Source of the DNA: Malania oleifera
Taxonomy: Eukaryota; Streptophyta; Magnoliopsida; Santalales; Ximeniaceae
Reading direction: 5' to 3'
Assembly: GCF_029873635.1 (NCBI RefSeq)
Contig: NC_080423.1
Location: 100,812,991-100,876,990 of the forward strand
DNA length: 64,000 nucleotides
Position 1 is the stretch's first letter. Every line of letters begins with the position of its first letter. Below the pieces are notes generated by a model. It was not told the origin of the DNA, made no database searches, and saw only the letters and a program-made list of their open reading frames with translations. Shown here in pieces: positions 1-12,029 of the stretch. Both the position numbers and the translations under genes were made by a program.

Positions 1-3000
1 ATTAGTTGGGACAGAAGCAGAAAAAATTCTAGATACAGTGACAAGAGCATTCCTCAGATCAAAAGCAATACAGGTTGCTATTTATCACTGTTTCCACCAA
101 CGTCTTGAGGCGGTATTATCTGCTGCTGTTCAGGTAATCAGGTGTTTCTCTCTCATCCTATGTGTTGAAATTTTTTTGGTTCATATTATATACGACTGCA
201 ATGCAAAGATCTCAGACTGTCAAGCACATGTTTGCCAGTTTTGAGTATTTAGAATGGTAGTAATTGCAACTGAACAGTAGAACCATTTTGCAGCCAGCTG
301 TCTCTTGACCCCATTTAGTGGGACCTGAATTGGGTAATGATATTACATTGCATGCAACTGTCCTTGTTGATTGAGATTATGTTATGCATTTGGTTATTTG
401 AAAAATGAGCCTATATAAGTTTTTGACGACTCAAACGTTTTCAGATTCTTTTCCTATTTACAAGAATCTTGTTTGTTTAAATGCTCTATTTTCTTGGCTT
501 ATTGATAGTTTCCTACTGAATTCATTCTTCAAATATGGATTTTTCAATAGCAACAATTTTGTGAGTTTTCTTTTTTCTTTTCTTTTCTTTTCCATGTTAT
601 ATTGACTTGTGTTGCTTCTTAGCAAACACTGTTGTTCTTTTTTTGACCCTTGAAGAATTGGTTAAAAGTTGCTGTATATATTTTAAACTTTGGAAGCTAC
701 TTTGTCTTGTCAAAGAAAAAAATTCACAAATGTGTATTGCATACATTTTGTGCATTTTTGTTAGAAATTGTTTTTCTTGTTCTTTTTTTTTTTTTGGCTA
801 TTGAAGATTGGTTAGAAGTTGTATATATTTTAAACTGTGGAAGTCACTGTTGTGTTGTGAAAGAAAAAAAATTGAATAATTTACATATTGTGTACATTTG
901 TGTTAGAACGTTGTTGGAACTTCTAAGTTTGACTGGAATGCTTTATTAAGACGACCGCTTTTTTTTTTTGTTCTTTTGTTATTCTATTTGAGGGCTTCTT
1001 ATTCTCCTCTTTTGTGTTGTCCTCTTCTGCTTAGCTGGTTTCTCTCTACAATCAGCATAGTTGAGAGTATCCTTTCTCATCCTTTAGAGAGGGATGGAGA
1101 TTAATTGATTTATATCCAGGGTAAGGATAAGGCCTAGCTTCTATTTTAATTTGATTCAAAAGTAAATAGACAACTCTGGCGAAGCAGGGTGATCTAGCAT
1201 GCAAGGATGGAAGGATCAGCTTGTTGTGTCCATGGCCTTTATTAAGGCTTTAAAAAGGAAAGAAGTTAAGAGGACGTAGCCTCGGAAAATTTTCCACTTT
1301 TGAATGGAGAAGGAAAGTCATTATATCTGTGCTGTACCATCTCTAGAATTAGTTCGGAATGCAGCACTGTTAGCCTTAGAGAGATATAAGTCTCCTAATG
1401 GGTGCATGGAACATTCCATTCAGGATGTACCTTGTCCATAGTGGGTTGGATGAGGTGTTTAAGTATTGAAGGTGTTGGCGCCACTCCCTATTAGATTTGT
1501 TATGTTTGTGGTTCACCTGGTCATGTTTCTGATTACTGGCATCAGCATCAGTTTGCTCAGAGTCTGGAAACTGCCATGTTTCTGCCATTCATATGCTTTT
1601 TGAAATGATTGTTGCCATGTTGTTGTAGTTTATGAAAACACAGCCTAGTTAATGAATATACTGCTGTGTACAAGATACGATTGCATAAGAAATGTTGAAG
1701 CAGTTTTTAATTATTTTTGTTGGCATCTTCCTTACATATTATCTTTTTCTACTTCCTTTTTTTTTGTTATCAATAACGCAAATTGATTTTTTTTGTCAGC
1801 TCATTTCACGGTGCTGTCTGCATAGTGGAATTGTTCCAAGTCTTCTATGTGGGTTGCCAAGTTCCCTACCCGTTACTACTGTTGTTAGTGGTGGAGGGGA
1901 CCATACAATTGTCTCAGAGATATTCTCCATATTGTCTTTATGTGCTTCATCAGCCAACAAAGACCAACAGATGGGTGAAGCAAGTAACTTGAAGTGCAAA
2001 TTAAGTAATCCGAATGCCCTCGTGCTGCACTCGTGCGTTACCCTAGCAATAGTTGCGCAGTGTTTAAAATTTTCTGGCAGAAATTCTGCCATATTTATGC
2101 TGACAACATCTCCAAAAAAACAGCATTCTCGGTTTTCTATACTTGCCCACCATTTTTCTTCTAATGATAGGTTACAAAATTCATTGCAACCTCACTTTGC
2201 ATCAGCCATGCTTGCTTTTGCATCTATAACATCTCTCGAAACTGGTGTTTCTGTTGAGTCTTCCATATCTGAAATTGCAGTGCCTTTGATCCCTCGAACT
2301 GTGACCCTTTGTGACCATCTAAGGATACCATCATTAGATGAAAATGAAGTGGGTTCCACCAGTTCCAATGGCATGCTCTCCTATTGGCATGGCCTGAGGG
2401 ATGGTTGTGTTGGCTTGTTAGAATCTAGACTGAAGTGGGGAGGGCCGTTAGCTGCTCAACAATTGTGTGCCAGTGGTACCCCTCTAATTCTTATTCGGTT
2501 ATTGGCTGACAATTATTCTAATTCTTCTCAAGGAATTGGAAACACAAAAGAACTAGTTGGATTATCACCGGTTGGGGTTGTGTGGGCAGTTTCTTCTATA
2601 TACTATTGCCTTTCAGGGGGAGTTCAGACATTTCGTCTGGTTTTGATTAGGAGTGAACACATAAACCTATTCAATGAGTTGATATCTGACGTGCATCTCA
2701 AGCTTGTGAAGTGCTGGGGTGGACCTGGTGGAGGGAAGGATGGGGTCAGGAATATAATCAATGCAGTGATTGATCTCATAGCATTTCCTTTTGTTGCAAT
2801 ACAAAATGCTCCAGGCTTTCCATCCGCTGCTGCTTCTGTAAACGGCGGGTTCCTTCTCAATGTGGGTTCACCTGGTCAGAGGGTGTCCATGGTTGATAAG
2901 GACATGGTGAAGGCAATTCAGGAGGATATGGAAGAGTATATGAAAATCCTTCTGGAGGTTTGATTTTATGCCACTTTATGTTTCTTATTTAATTTTGTTT

Positions 3001-5801
3001 TTTCCTTTTTTTTTTTTGGCGTGGGGGGGAGGGTGGGGTAGGGTAGGCAGGTAGTTGGGGTAGGAAATCTCTTAATGCTCTCTAGAAAATTATGTTTTGT
3101 GGAAACAGGAAAATGCCATGCTAGAAAATCTGTTTTCTGCAATGGCTATGTTTCTCTTTTGCCGTGTTGGATGCAAAACACAAGCATTCTACTAATTGTA
3201 GCTGCTTCCACCCCAACACCCCACTTCTAACACTTGTTGATTGGTGCATGTAACAGAAATTTTATACTCCAATTTAAGTGCAGGATGAAACATGCAGCAA
3301 ATTGATGCTTCCATATACCCTGTTGATATTTGGAGATCTCTTTTTAGATGGTTTCTCACTCGCTTCTGATGTGTACAGGTGGGAGTGCCTGGCACTATTC
3401 TCAGGTGCATAGAACACATGGAATTAAAGGATGTGGGAAGGCCTGTTGCTTTTCTTGCTAAAATGACAGGCCATCGTCCTCTTGCCTTTCAACTTGTGGG
3501 CAAAGGCTTGCTGAATCCAGACAGGGTGCGGAGGTTGCTTGATCATTCATGCCGGATAGAGGTCACGTTGGATGTTCTGATGATCATTTCTGATCTAGCT
3601 CGTATGGATAAGGTCAGGTTTTGATTGCATTAAAAAATTTCTCCGTTTCTTACTGCTGCAAGATATCAATGATCTGCTCAGTTTAGTTTCCAAAAGTTGT
3701 CTCCCAGTGGGGTTTGAAAGGGATGCTTATCATTTATTCTTTTGTGTTGCAAAGAAAGTGAGCCCCTTAGGCATGGTTTAGTTGGTAAAGCCCTAGAGGT
3801 TTGGCGTGGTGAGCTAAGAGAGATCCAGGGTTCAAGTCTTACCATTCTTAAAAAGAATGAAGAATTGAAGATCTTGAGCATATCTGTGTCTCTTACTAGC
3901 AGAATCTCTCTTTTGCATTCTTCAATTTATTGTACTTTAATCATCTTTGGATGTATCTTAATGCTTTTGGTGTTTGATGTATCTTCCTGCTTGCAGGTAT
4001 TTTTGTTTTTTCCTGCGCCATGATTCAAATTCTTTAAAATTTCTCTCAAACAAAAAATTGGTTAAGATCTCAGGGAACAAATAGCTGATTTATTTTTGTT
4101 CTTCTATTATTCTTCTCCCCTCCCTGCATCCCTGCCCAAAAAATAATCGAACTCCACTCTTTTTACGACAATCATAGTTGGATGAATCCGCATTCACAAT
4201 TCCCAGGTGCATTGAAAAAGGCCATTTTTATGTGGGTTTGAAATCCTTTATAATAAGTTTGTTGAACCCCCTAAAGTTCTGAATTCCTTTTGGTCACTCT
4301 TGACCTTTAAGCATCCTCTACTTGAATTGATTCCTCATTACGGCACACCTGTTTGTATTCTTTGCACAGGTCGCAATCCTTTCTAGTGGCTCTCTCACTT
4401 TCTATTACTGTTCTCATTTTAGTAAAAATGAGGATAAATAGGACATTCCAAAAAAATGCTTCTGCTAACTCATCTGATTTGGTGTTTATGTGAATTAAAG
4501 TTACTCCTATTATGGATTATGTTTGCATGCAGGGTTTCTATGAGTATATTAATGGTGCAAATCTGTTGGAGTTCTTCAAGGACTTCCTTACCCATGAAGA
4601 TTCCATTGTACGTGCAAAGGCTTGCAATGCTGTTGGCAACATGTGCCGGCATAGCTCTTATTTCTATAGTGCACTGGTAAGTAATGAGTGGATTATCATA
4701 TGATATTAATCCAAGTCTATGCCTCTTGTAGGTCTCTCATTTATTTATTTTATATTGTAGGGACTGACATTTTTACTGTGCATTTCTTGATTGTTCTCTC
4801 CTAGGCAAAGCACCGTATCATTGGTCTCTTGATTGATCGATGTGCTGATCCAGACAAGCGTACACGAAAATATGCATGTTTTGCGGTGCGTTATATTGCC
4901 TTTTAATACAACATTATTTTAGCCGTTATACCTCCTGCATGAGTTAACTGCTGCCCTAGCTGTTCTTACAGCAAGGTATGCCCATTGAATTGATTGTGTT
5001 TGAAACAGCTGTAAAAATTTTGGAAACATGTAGGAATTCTGAATTATCCTTACAGTTCCTTTTCATTTCTCTCTCTATCTCCCTCTACAGATTGGCAATG
5101 CTGCTTATCACAATGATCTGTTGTATGAAGAGCTGAGGAGATCCATACCTCAACTAGCCTTTCTGCTCCTTTCAGCAGAGGAAGACAAAACCAAAGCCAA
5201 TGCGGCTGGTGCATTGAGTAATCTCGTTCGCAATTCCAACAAGCTTTGCGGGGACATTATATCTAAAGGAGCCATGCAGGTTTGTAGACATACACCTTTT
5301 TTGAGGCTATAAAACAATGTTGCATTTATTGGTGAGCTGGAAATATTTGGGCATTCCCAAAAAAGCAATTGCAATATCAAAATTCAAAGCATATTGCATG
5401 CTGCAGCAGAACACCCTTTTTCTTTTTCTTTTTCTTTTTATATATGTTATAAACAACTGCCAGTGTATTTATGGAATAACTCTAACTTGATGCAAGAGTT
5501 TCTGTGCTTTTTTAGTAAGCTCATGGCAGGTATGGGATGGTTTTTCATATTGCAGGCTTTACTGAAGTTGGTAGCAGACTGTTCAGCAGTGGCCTTGAAC
5601 CCAAATAGAAGAGATGCTGTGAATGAATCACCTATAAGAATAGCTCTGTTTTCTTTGGCAAAGATGTGTGCACACTCATCCTGCAGACAATTCCTCCGCT
5701 CCTCAGAGCTATTGCCTGTTATTGTTCGGCTTCGACAATCCCCAGAAGCAACAATTGCCAACTATGCTTCTGTTATCGGCAGCAAAGTTGCTGAAGCTTG
5801 A
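1..5801 (+). CDS. TIO: FUSED/TWO-IN-ONE-type serine/threonine kinase, C-terminal ARM/HEAT region (5' partial)
   Basis: The coding exons are 1-133, 1800-2957, 3379-3612, 4533-4676, 4805-4885, 5091-5279 and 5556-5801 (TGA). They join to 727 codons, and every intron is GT-AG and falls between codons (phase 0). The protein is an alpha-helical ARM/HEAT-like repeat region with stretches such as GMLSYWHGLRDGCVGLLESR, AGALSNLVRNSNKLCGDII and KACNAVGNMCRHS, which I recognise as the C-terminal half of plant FUSED (Arabidopsis TIO, roughly 1300 residues). The N-terminal kinase domain must lie left of the window. In the family, TIO sits at the phragmoplast midline, binds class-12 kinesins through this non-kinase part and is needed for cell-plate expansion. 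No frameshift or internal stop was found in the exons. An exon upstream of position 1 is implied because the first codon begins at position 2. Confidence 0.9.
631..935. repeat. Imperfect tandem duplication, about 150-bp unit, in TIO intron
   Basis: Within the 1666-bp intron 134-1799, a block starting with a T-run and TGAAGAATTGGTTAAAAG at 651 recurs from 802 as TGAAGATTGGTTAGAAG. Both copies go on through ATATATTTTAAACT and GTGGAAG/TTGGAAG to a final TTAGAA. The period is about 151 bp, with many substitutions. The rest of this intron is T-rich without recognisable content. Confidence 0.65.
3760..3865 (+). mobile_element. tRNA-derived SINE-like insertion in TIO intron
   Basis: The intron 3613-4532 contains a box A-like TGGTTTAGTTGG at 3774-3785 and a box B-like GGTTCAAGTCT at 3829-3839, about 45 bp apart, as in the internal RNA polymerase III promoter of tRNA-derived SINEs. 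The full body and target duplications could not be delimited. It does not fold as a complete tRNA gene by eye, so a SINE remnant is more likely than a tRNA. Confidence 0.5.
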
Positions 5802-6240
5802 GTTTCAATCCCAATTTACTTGCATTCTTCAGTGAGTAGCAGCAATGGGTTTTGCTTCTACCAAAGAGCGAAAAGAAATGAGCCAGAAACTTGGTACATC
5901 AAAGAGTTAGTATTGTATTTTGTAAGTCTTGTATGTATATGATACATTGTTCAAGTGCAACCATATCGTGTTGAATTTGAGTTCTCCAAAAAAAATGTGC
6001 TTGGAATGGGAGAGATAGAGGGTAGACAATTTGGCTAGTTGGGATTAAAAACATTTTGTTACGGTTTATATTTCATTCTAAAATTTTAGTCACATTCAAG
6101 GCCCAAGGAGTATCGTAATACACCAACAGAATGTATAGTAGAAGGTTTGGCATAGTTGATGAAGTACCTCATATATAATCCAGCCATGTGGCCTAATGAA
6201 TCGGAAAAAAAATAAATTTTTGAGATTGGTACTATCCTCT
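5802..6240 (+). other. TIO 3' untranslated region and start of the intergenic spacer
   Basis: The TGA stop ends at 5801. The following AT-rich DNA has TTGTATTTTGTAAG and TGTATGTATATGA near 5910-5940, which resemble plant far-upstream polyadenylation elements, and an AATAAATTTT near 6211. The exact cleavage site cannot be set from sequence alone. Confidence 0.45.
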
Positions 6241-6652
6241 ATCTTACATTCCTATTGCTATTTTATTTTTTGGACTAAATTCTCCCTCCATTTTTTGTGC
6301 AAATTTGACATAAATGGTCCGTATGCTATATTAATATTGCACATGAATATGATATTTACTTTGATAGGTTAAAGAAATATTAAATATATAAGGCAACAAA
6401 AAAAAAAAGAGTAGAAAGCAGTAACAATATTATTGTGTTATGTGTAATGTTAAATTATATTTATTGTATATTCTAGCAGACATTATATACCCCTTTTCAT
6501 TTTTTGGCAGTTCTGCCTAGCTTACCAAGAATGTGCTCATTTCCTTGTTTATCTTTTAGTGGTGTATCACACACTCAACTTAGTATTATGATTTTGATAA
6601 TTTTTACTTAAAAATTAAATTCATATAGCATAACTAACAGACGGCCTTTAAA

Positions 6653-6868
6653 TTTTTTTTTTTTTTGGATAATGCACTGGGTTTCCACATGTCCGTTTTA
6701 CGGTTCACATGACTAATCCTGCGTCCTTTGAAGTTGACCCCACAACTCCAAAAGAAAGGTAAATTCAGGAGTCCAGGGGCGGAAACGAACTCGGGAGGGT
6801 TTGAACACCTAACCTCGTGAAGGGTACTCCCGTAGCCCGCACTACCACCTGAATCACACCCTGGGGGT
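6653..6868 (-). mobile_element. tRNA-derived SINE, reverse orientation
   Basis: This GC-richer island in very AT-rich spacer starts with a 14-base T-run (6653-6666), which is the poly(A) tail on the minus strand. On the minus strand a box A-like GATTCAGGTGGTAGTGC maps to 6839-6855 and a box B-like GTGTTCAAACCCT to about 6796-6808. The order box A, box B, body, A-tail is that of a plant tRNA-derived SINE. Candidate target duplications (TTTAAATTTT / TATAAAATTT) are low-complexity and not convincing. Confidence 0.6.
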
Positions 6869-7074
6869 ATAAAATTTTTCTTTTTATCTTATACTCTGTA
6901 GTCATGCTTTAAAATTTTTCTTTTAATTTTAATTGTATTTTATGGTCCAACACTTGAAGCACTTCTCAATTTTATACACTTCTCTTTGCATGTGCAATAA
7001 CTACCGGCCTAATGGAGCACTTGTGAGGAGGACTGAATGAATTATTGTTTTACACATAAAAGTAGATTAAAAAT

Positions 7075-7215
7075 AACATTAAATGTGGTAGTGAAGATTG
7101 ATTTGATAACTCTTAATCTAATGGAGGAAAACGTTCTCGATCGGTTGAATTGACAGAAAAAGGATTTATTTAACTGACTCCGCTTTGTTAGACATAAGAT
7201 TTGTTGTTGTTGTTG
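7075..7215 (+). mobile_element. RTE-type LINE 3' tail
   Basis: This stretch matches, with substitutions, the 3' end seen at 31735-31885 and 17205-17372: an AATCTAATGGAGGAAAA-like block, then TCGATCGGTTGAATTG, and a terminal (TTG)n run in GATTTGTTGTTGTTGTTG. TTG-rich tails and loss of everything 5' are typical of RTE-clade LINEs. Confidence 0.6.
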
Positions 7216-7770
7216 GTGATGTGGAGCAATGACTAGGGTATTGAAAATTATTAATGATTCTCCTTCGCAAACAATTAAAGTAAGTTCATCATTAACTAGT
7301 GTAAAAAAACTATGGCTTAGAGCACATCCTTAATTTACATAAAGTGCGACTAAAAATATTGACACTAATTATGACTTTATCATACATATCCTCGATAACT
7401 TCAATATACGTACCACGTACTTCACCCTTCCCCCTCCATTTTTTTTTTCTACAACTCACAAAGGCTGAAATCATGTGCAAGTCTATTATTTTTCTGAACT
7501 TTTCTATTAATTTTCTTTAAAAAATATAATTTCTATAATAAAACTCAAATTAAGGCCAACTTACCAGCATAAAGTGATCAATGAAGTGCTCCAATTCGTT
7601 TTTCCAAAACATACCATTCGCTTTGTGAATCTACATATCAAATTTTAACTTCGTTTTCTTAATATTCTTTGCAAAAAATTTTAGAAAATAAAAACTCATG
7701 ATGTAAACGCATTAGAACTAGATAAATAAACAAATAAAGTCACAATGAATAGAGAATAACTCTAAAAAAA

Positions 7771-7940
7771 AGGAATAAATTTGAAAAAAAAAACAGTAAT
7801 ACAAACAATGAACTTAATGTAAGAATGGGGATAGTAAAAGAATTTTTAATCACTGAAATGAAGGAATAAATTTGAGAAAAAAAAAAAGAGTAATACGAAC
7901 AACGAACTAAATGTAAGAATAGGGATAGTAAAAGTAAAAG

Positions 7941-7983
<43 letters not shown>
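7771..7983. repeat. 91-bp tandem duplication followed by (TA)n microsatellite
   Basis: AGGAATAAATTTGA at 7771 recurs at 7862 with the same downstream order (poly-A, AGTAATAC, GAAC, AATGTAAGAAT, GGGATAGTAAAAG), giving a period of 91 bp. The second copy runs into a TA-dinucleotide run of about 45 bp at 7940-7983. Confidence 0.8.
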
Positions 7984-8324
7984 TTTTGAAGTTTGAGTTT
8001 GAGAAGGGTAATCTTTCATAAAGTTTGCTAAGTTGATTATACAATACGATAAGAGGAAACTTCATTTAAGGATGTTCGGTAAAATTAAATAGAATAAAAT
8101 GCAATTACACTCTCGAAATTATACCATTTGTTACAAAAGACTCCCTAAACTTATAAATGTGACATTTACACTCCTCAAACTATATTTATAATTGCAAAAC
8201 CCCCTTTTTTTCATTGGCAAACATTGTTAAATCTAACGGTTATATTTTACATGCCCCATGAATAGTTTGCAATTTTTTAGACAAAATTACTCCTATTAGT
8301 ATAAAGAATAAATTTTATTCTAAG

Positions 8325-8910
8325 CAAGGTTTTAAATTTTGATTTCGACTCAAATTCCAAAACCCCAAAACTACGACAATTTTGATTGAAATTTGAACTT
8401 GAATTTTTAAAAAATAAAAATCAGTAGTAAAACAAGAAATTCTTTGTAAAACTTTAGAAATAGTTAACAAACATAATAAAAGTTTTATAGGAGTAATACA
8501 TTAAACATGTTCAGTTAATACGCATGAAATTCATAAATCATTTAAATATAATTTATTATATAAATAATGAATTTAGACATGAATGGTTAAATAAAATATT
8601 GATGTAAGTTTATTTTTTCATATAATTTCAAAGCACATGTAATAATCTTTTATTTTGATAAAAATAAATTAAAAGAGAAATTTCACTTCGCTCCTAAATT
8701 TTTCATTTGAATTATGGGGAAATTTCATTGTATAGTTAAAATTTAGACAAGTTTCGCTAAAATTTCAAGATTTTGATAAATTTCGGATAATTTATTTAGA
8801 TTTCAACAAAAATAATGTAAAAAAGAAATGAAATGCCATTTTGATTTGTAGGGTGAGGGAAACCAAAAATTTCAACACAAAGGAAAAAAGAAAAGTCAAA
8901 ATTTTATTTT
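8325..8910. mobile_element. Old hAT-like miniature element, related to the copy at 28902-29602
   Basis: The left end CAAGGTTTTAAATTTTGATT matches the left end of the bounded element at 28902 (CAAGGTCTTAAATTTTGATT). The two stay colinear through AGTAGTAAAACA, TTCTTTGT.AAACTTTAGAAAT, ATGAATGGTTAAATAAAATATT and GAGAAATTTCACTTC. The right end is too diverged to fix: flanking ATTCTAAG and ATGCTTAG agree at 6 of 8 bases and may be a decayed target duplication. Confidence 0.6.
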
Positions 8911-11711
8911 ATGCTTAGGTGACAAAAAAAATTCACAGAAGAAATAGCAGTTAGAATACAGAATTTTTTTTAATTGAATTATAGGGAGTATTTTTTTAAG
9001 GAATTAAATAATTAATTATGTAAATAAAAATTATTTGCACAGGTAATATGACATACATTAATAGCATGTGCTGTATATTACAATTTTTACCCATTCATAT
9101 ATATATATATATATATATATAGATATATGTATAATTATATTTTTATATTCAAAAAATTTAACAAAAGAAATAGTTTAAATTTAATAAAAAAATATTTTTT
9201 TTATTGTTTATAAAATTTTAATAATTTTATAAATAATGTATACAAATGATATTAGAAACTTCACAGCAAATATTTTATTATAATATTATAAATTAATAAC
9301 ATTTGGTTATGAATTTTAAAATTATTGATTTTACTTTCTTGCCAATCATAAAAGCATATTTCTGAAACTTTTACTTGAGAAAAAAAGTGAGCATTCTTAA
9401 TGTTATAGTTTCAGAAACTGTAAAGATTAAAAAAAAAATTAGACCCTTTTCTAGAGTGTGTAGATTGTTAAATTCAGTTAATTAATTAAATTAATAAAAA
9501 AATTTCAATAAAAAGTTTTCGTTAACCAAAGCAAACTAAAAATTCATTTAACCGAACCTCAAAACCACCAAACCAAAACTTGGTTTAATTGGTTAATCAA
9601 TTAAATATATTTAATACTTTAATATAAAAATATATAATATGAATCATATACGTAATTTTAATACATACAATATATATAATTATGAATTAATAATATATAA
9701 CAATCGGTTAATTCAGTTAACTAACCGTATTAAACCCTTAAAATCGAACCAAAAATCAAAATTTGGTACTCAATGAAAATCAACATTTGGACGTTGATGC
9801 CTACGGATCAACATCCTCCGCGCTCAGGTCTCGCTGATCAGGGCAAAGTCCGAATGCGAACACGACTTCCGTGTAGGTTTGGAAAAACTAAGATGTGATT
9901 ACATACTTAGAGTTAAAACTTTAACATAAATAATATTCATGTCATTATATAAAGTTAATAATAAAATTTTTAAATAATATAATTTACTATTAGACAAAAA
10001 TAAATTTATCGTTTTAATTTAGCCGTTTAGATGTTTCTCTCCTTCTCTCTCTCTCTCTCTCACTCTCTCTCTCTCTCTCTCTCTTGTCATTTTTATATTC
10101 TAAGGGATAAAAATAAAAATAAAAATAAAAGAGATCAATCTTCTCATTTATCAGCCTATGTTTGTTTTTGTTAGACTAAATTAAGAGTTGTGAACAAATA
10201 TTCTAGATCAAAAATTCAATTAAAAGTCCTTAAGATCAAACATGCCTAATTGACAATAACAATAAAGTCTGCATTTCACAGCACTTATAGAGAAATGCTT
10301 ATACTGTTCATCACTTAAAATAAATACTTTTACAAAAAAAGAAAATAAAAGAAGACGTGTTTGGCTTGTTTATGACAAGTAAAAATTGCAAAATATGTTT
10401 TTTCAAAATTAATTTTTCGAGATTGTTTTAGTGAATTTTGAGATATAATGAAAGACAGATTTTTAGTCACAAGCGAGATCAAGTTTATAAATATAACAAA
10501 TTTTAATAGTTATTTTGTAATTTAAAATTATATTTAAAGATAATCATATATTGTATTAATGTATTATAACATATTAATTATTGCTGAAAAAAAATGTCAT
10601 TTTGGAAAATGAGGAATAATAATAATCTATTAATTTAATCTAAAATTAAACTATTAATTAAATTAATTATATTATGTTAATATAAATTAATATGATAATC
10701 ATATGTTATAAATATACGTAAAGATTATATTTTTGTTAATTGAAAAAATATAATATTATTTTTGCTTTATTAAATATTAAATGTTTTAAAAAGAACACAT
10801 TAATATAATATTTAAATAAATTTCCAATTAAAAACTATATTTTAATTTAAAATATATTAAAAATAATCATATAATATTTTATTACGAATTGTGATGTATT
10901 AATTGTTAATGAAATATAATTCAATTTTGGAATGAATAAAATAACTATTTATAAATTTAAATTAATATCAAATAGTAAAAATAATCATGTAATTCTATTT
11001 TTAACATAAATGAATAAGACAATTCTATGTTATAAATATATGTTAAGAACAAAATTATTTTTAATTAAGAAATGATAATATTATAAAGATATAAAATTAT
11101 TATAATTATAATAATTTAATTAATGGTAAATAAATTAAATCTGTATATGACTATAAATATAATTATGTATTAAAATTTTAATTATTAAATATTAATATTT
11201 TTATTTACATTATACTAAAAATGATTATACAATATTTTAGTATGTAGTTTGACATACTATATTAATGAAAATATATTTCAATTATGAAGCAAAGAAGATC
11301 GCTGTTAATAAATCGAGTTCTTTATAAAGAAATTGTGAGAAATGTCTTAAATTCGAAATCTAAGTAGAGAAGGTTTAACAATAGAAAATATAATTGTTTA
11401 AACTTTTCAAATAATCTGATATTCATTTACATGTATATGTTAAATTCGATGAATACTTCCTAATTTCTAAAAATATTATTCAAAATTTCATTTTCAAATT
11501 TGTAGTACTGAAAAAAAAATTTCTTACCAAACGAATCACGTTGTATTGTGATTATTAAAGCAAGACTTTATGCAATTCCTCGAGCAATAACTCTCTTTAC
11601 ATGTAGATGGGGGTTGCCGTGACTATCTGGTACGCCTGATGAAGAGCAGTCACATGAAATGAATGGACTTGCTTTCCTTAACATATTTGTGCAAAACTTC
11701 TCCGCCCCCTT

Positions 11712-11752
<41 letters not shown>

Positions 11753-12029
11753 CATGTGTGTGTTGCGTAATGTACAGTAATTATGATAAATAGTACAAAA
11801 AATAAATTAAAAAGGTAGGTAAAGCAATAAAAATACACGATTTTAACGTGTTTTGGTAGTATGACTATATCCAAAAGAGCGATCGACAACTAAATTTCAT
11901 TATATTAAAATAGGGTTACATCATATGTATTTATGCTAATCCTAATCGTATAAAAATATTAGAAAAAAATTTCAAATATTCTTGTACTCTACTGCTAGGA
12001 ATTGTCCCAGCCAATAAAACAATAAATTA
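8911..12029. other. AT-rich intergenic spacer with microsatellites, no gene seen
   Basis: No open reading frame of protein-like composition is present. The stretch holds an (AT)n run at about 9096-9121, a (CT)n run at about 10035-10083 and a (TA)n run at about 11716-11748. A block at 9470-9770 is rich in GGTTAA/TTAACC and AACCGAACC words, like subterminal regions of hAT elements, but without defined ends. A short GC-richer island at 9790-9890 is not recognised. Confidence 0.6.

Noticed and set aside
6790-6860. A possible tRNA gene on the minus strand
   Set aside because: Box A- and box B-like motifs are present, but the sequence goes on into a body and an A-tail, and no acceptor-stem pairing is visible. 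A SINE is the better explanation.
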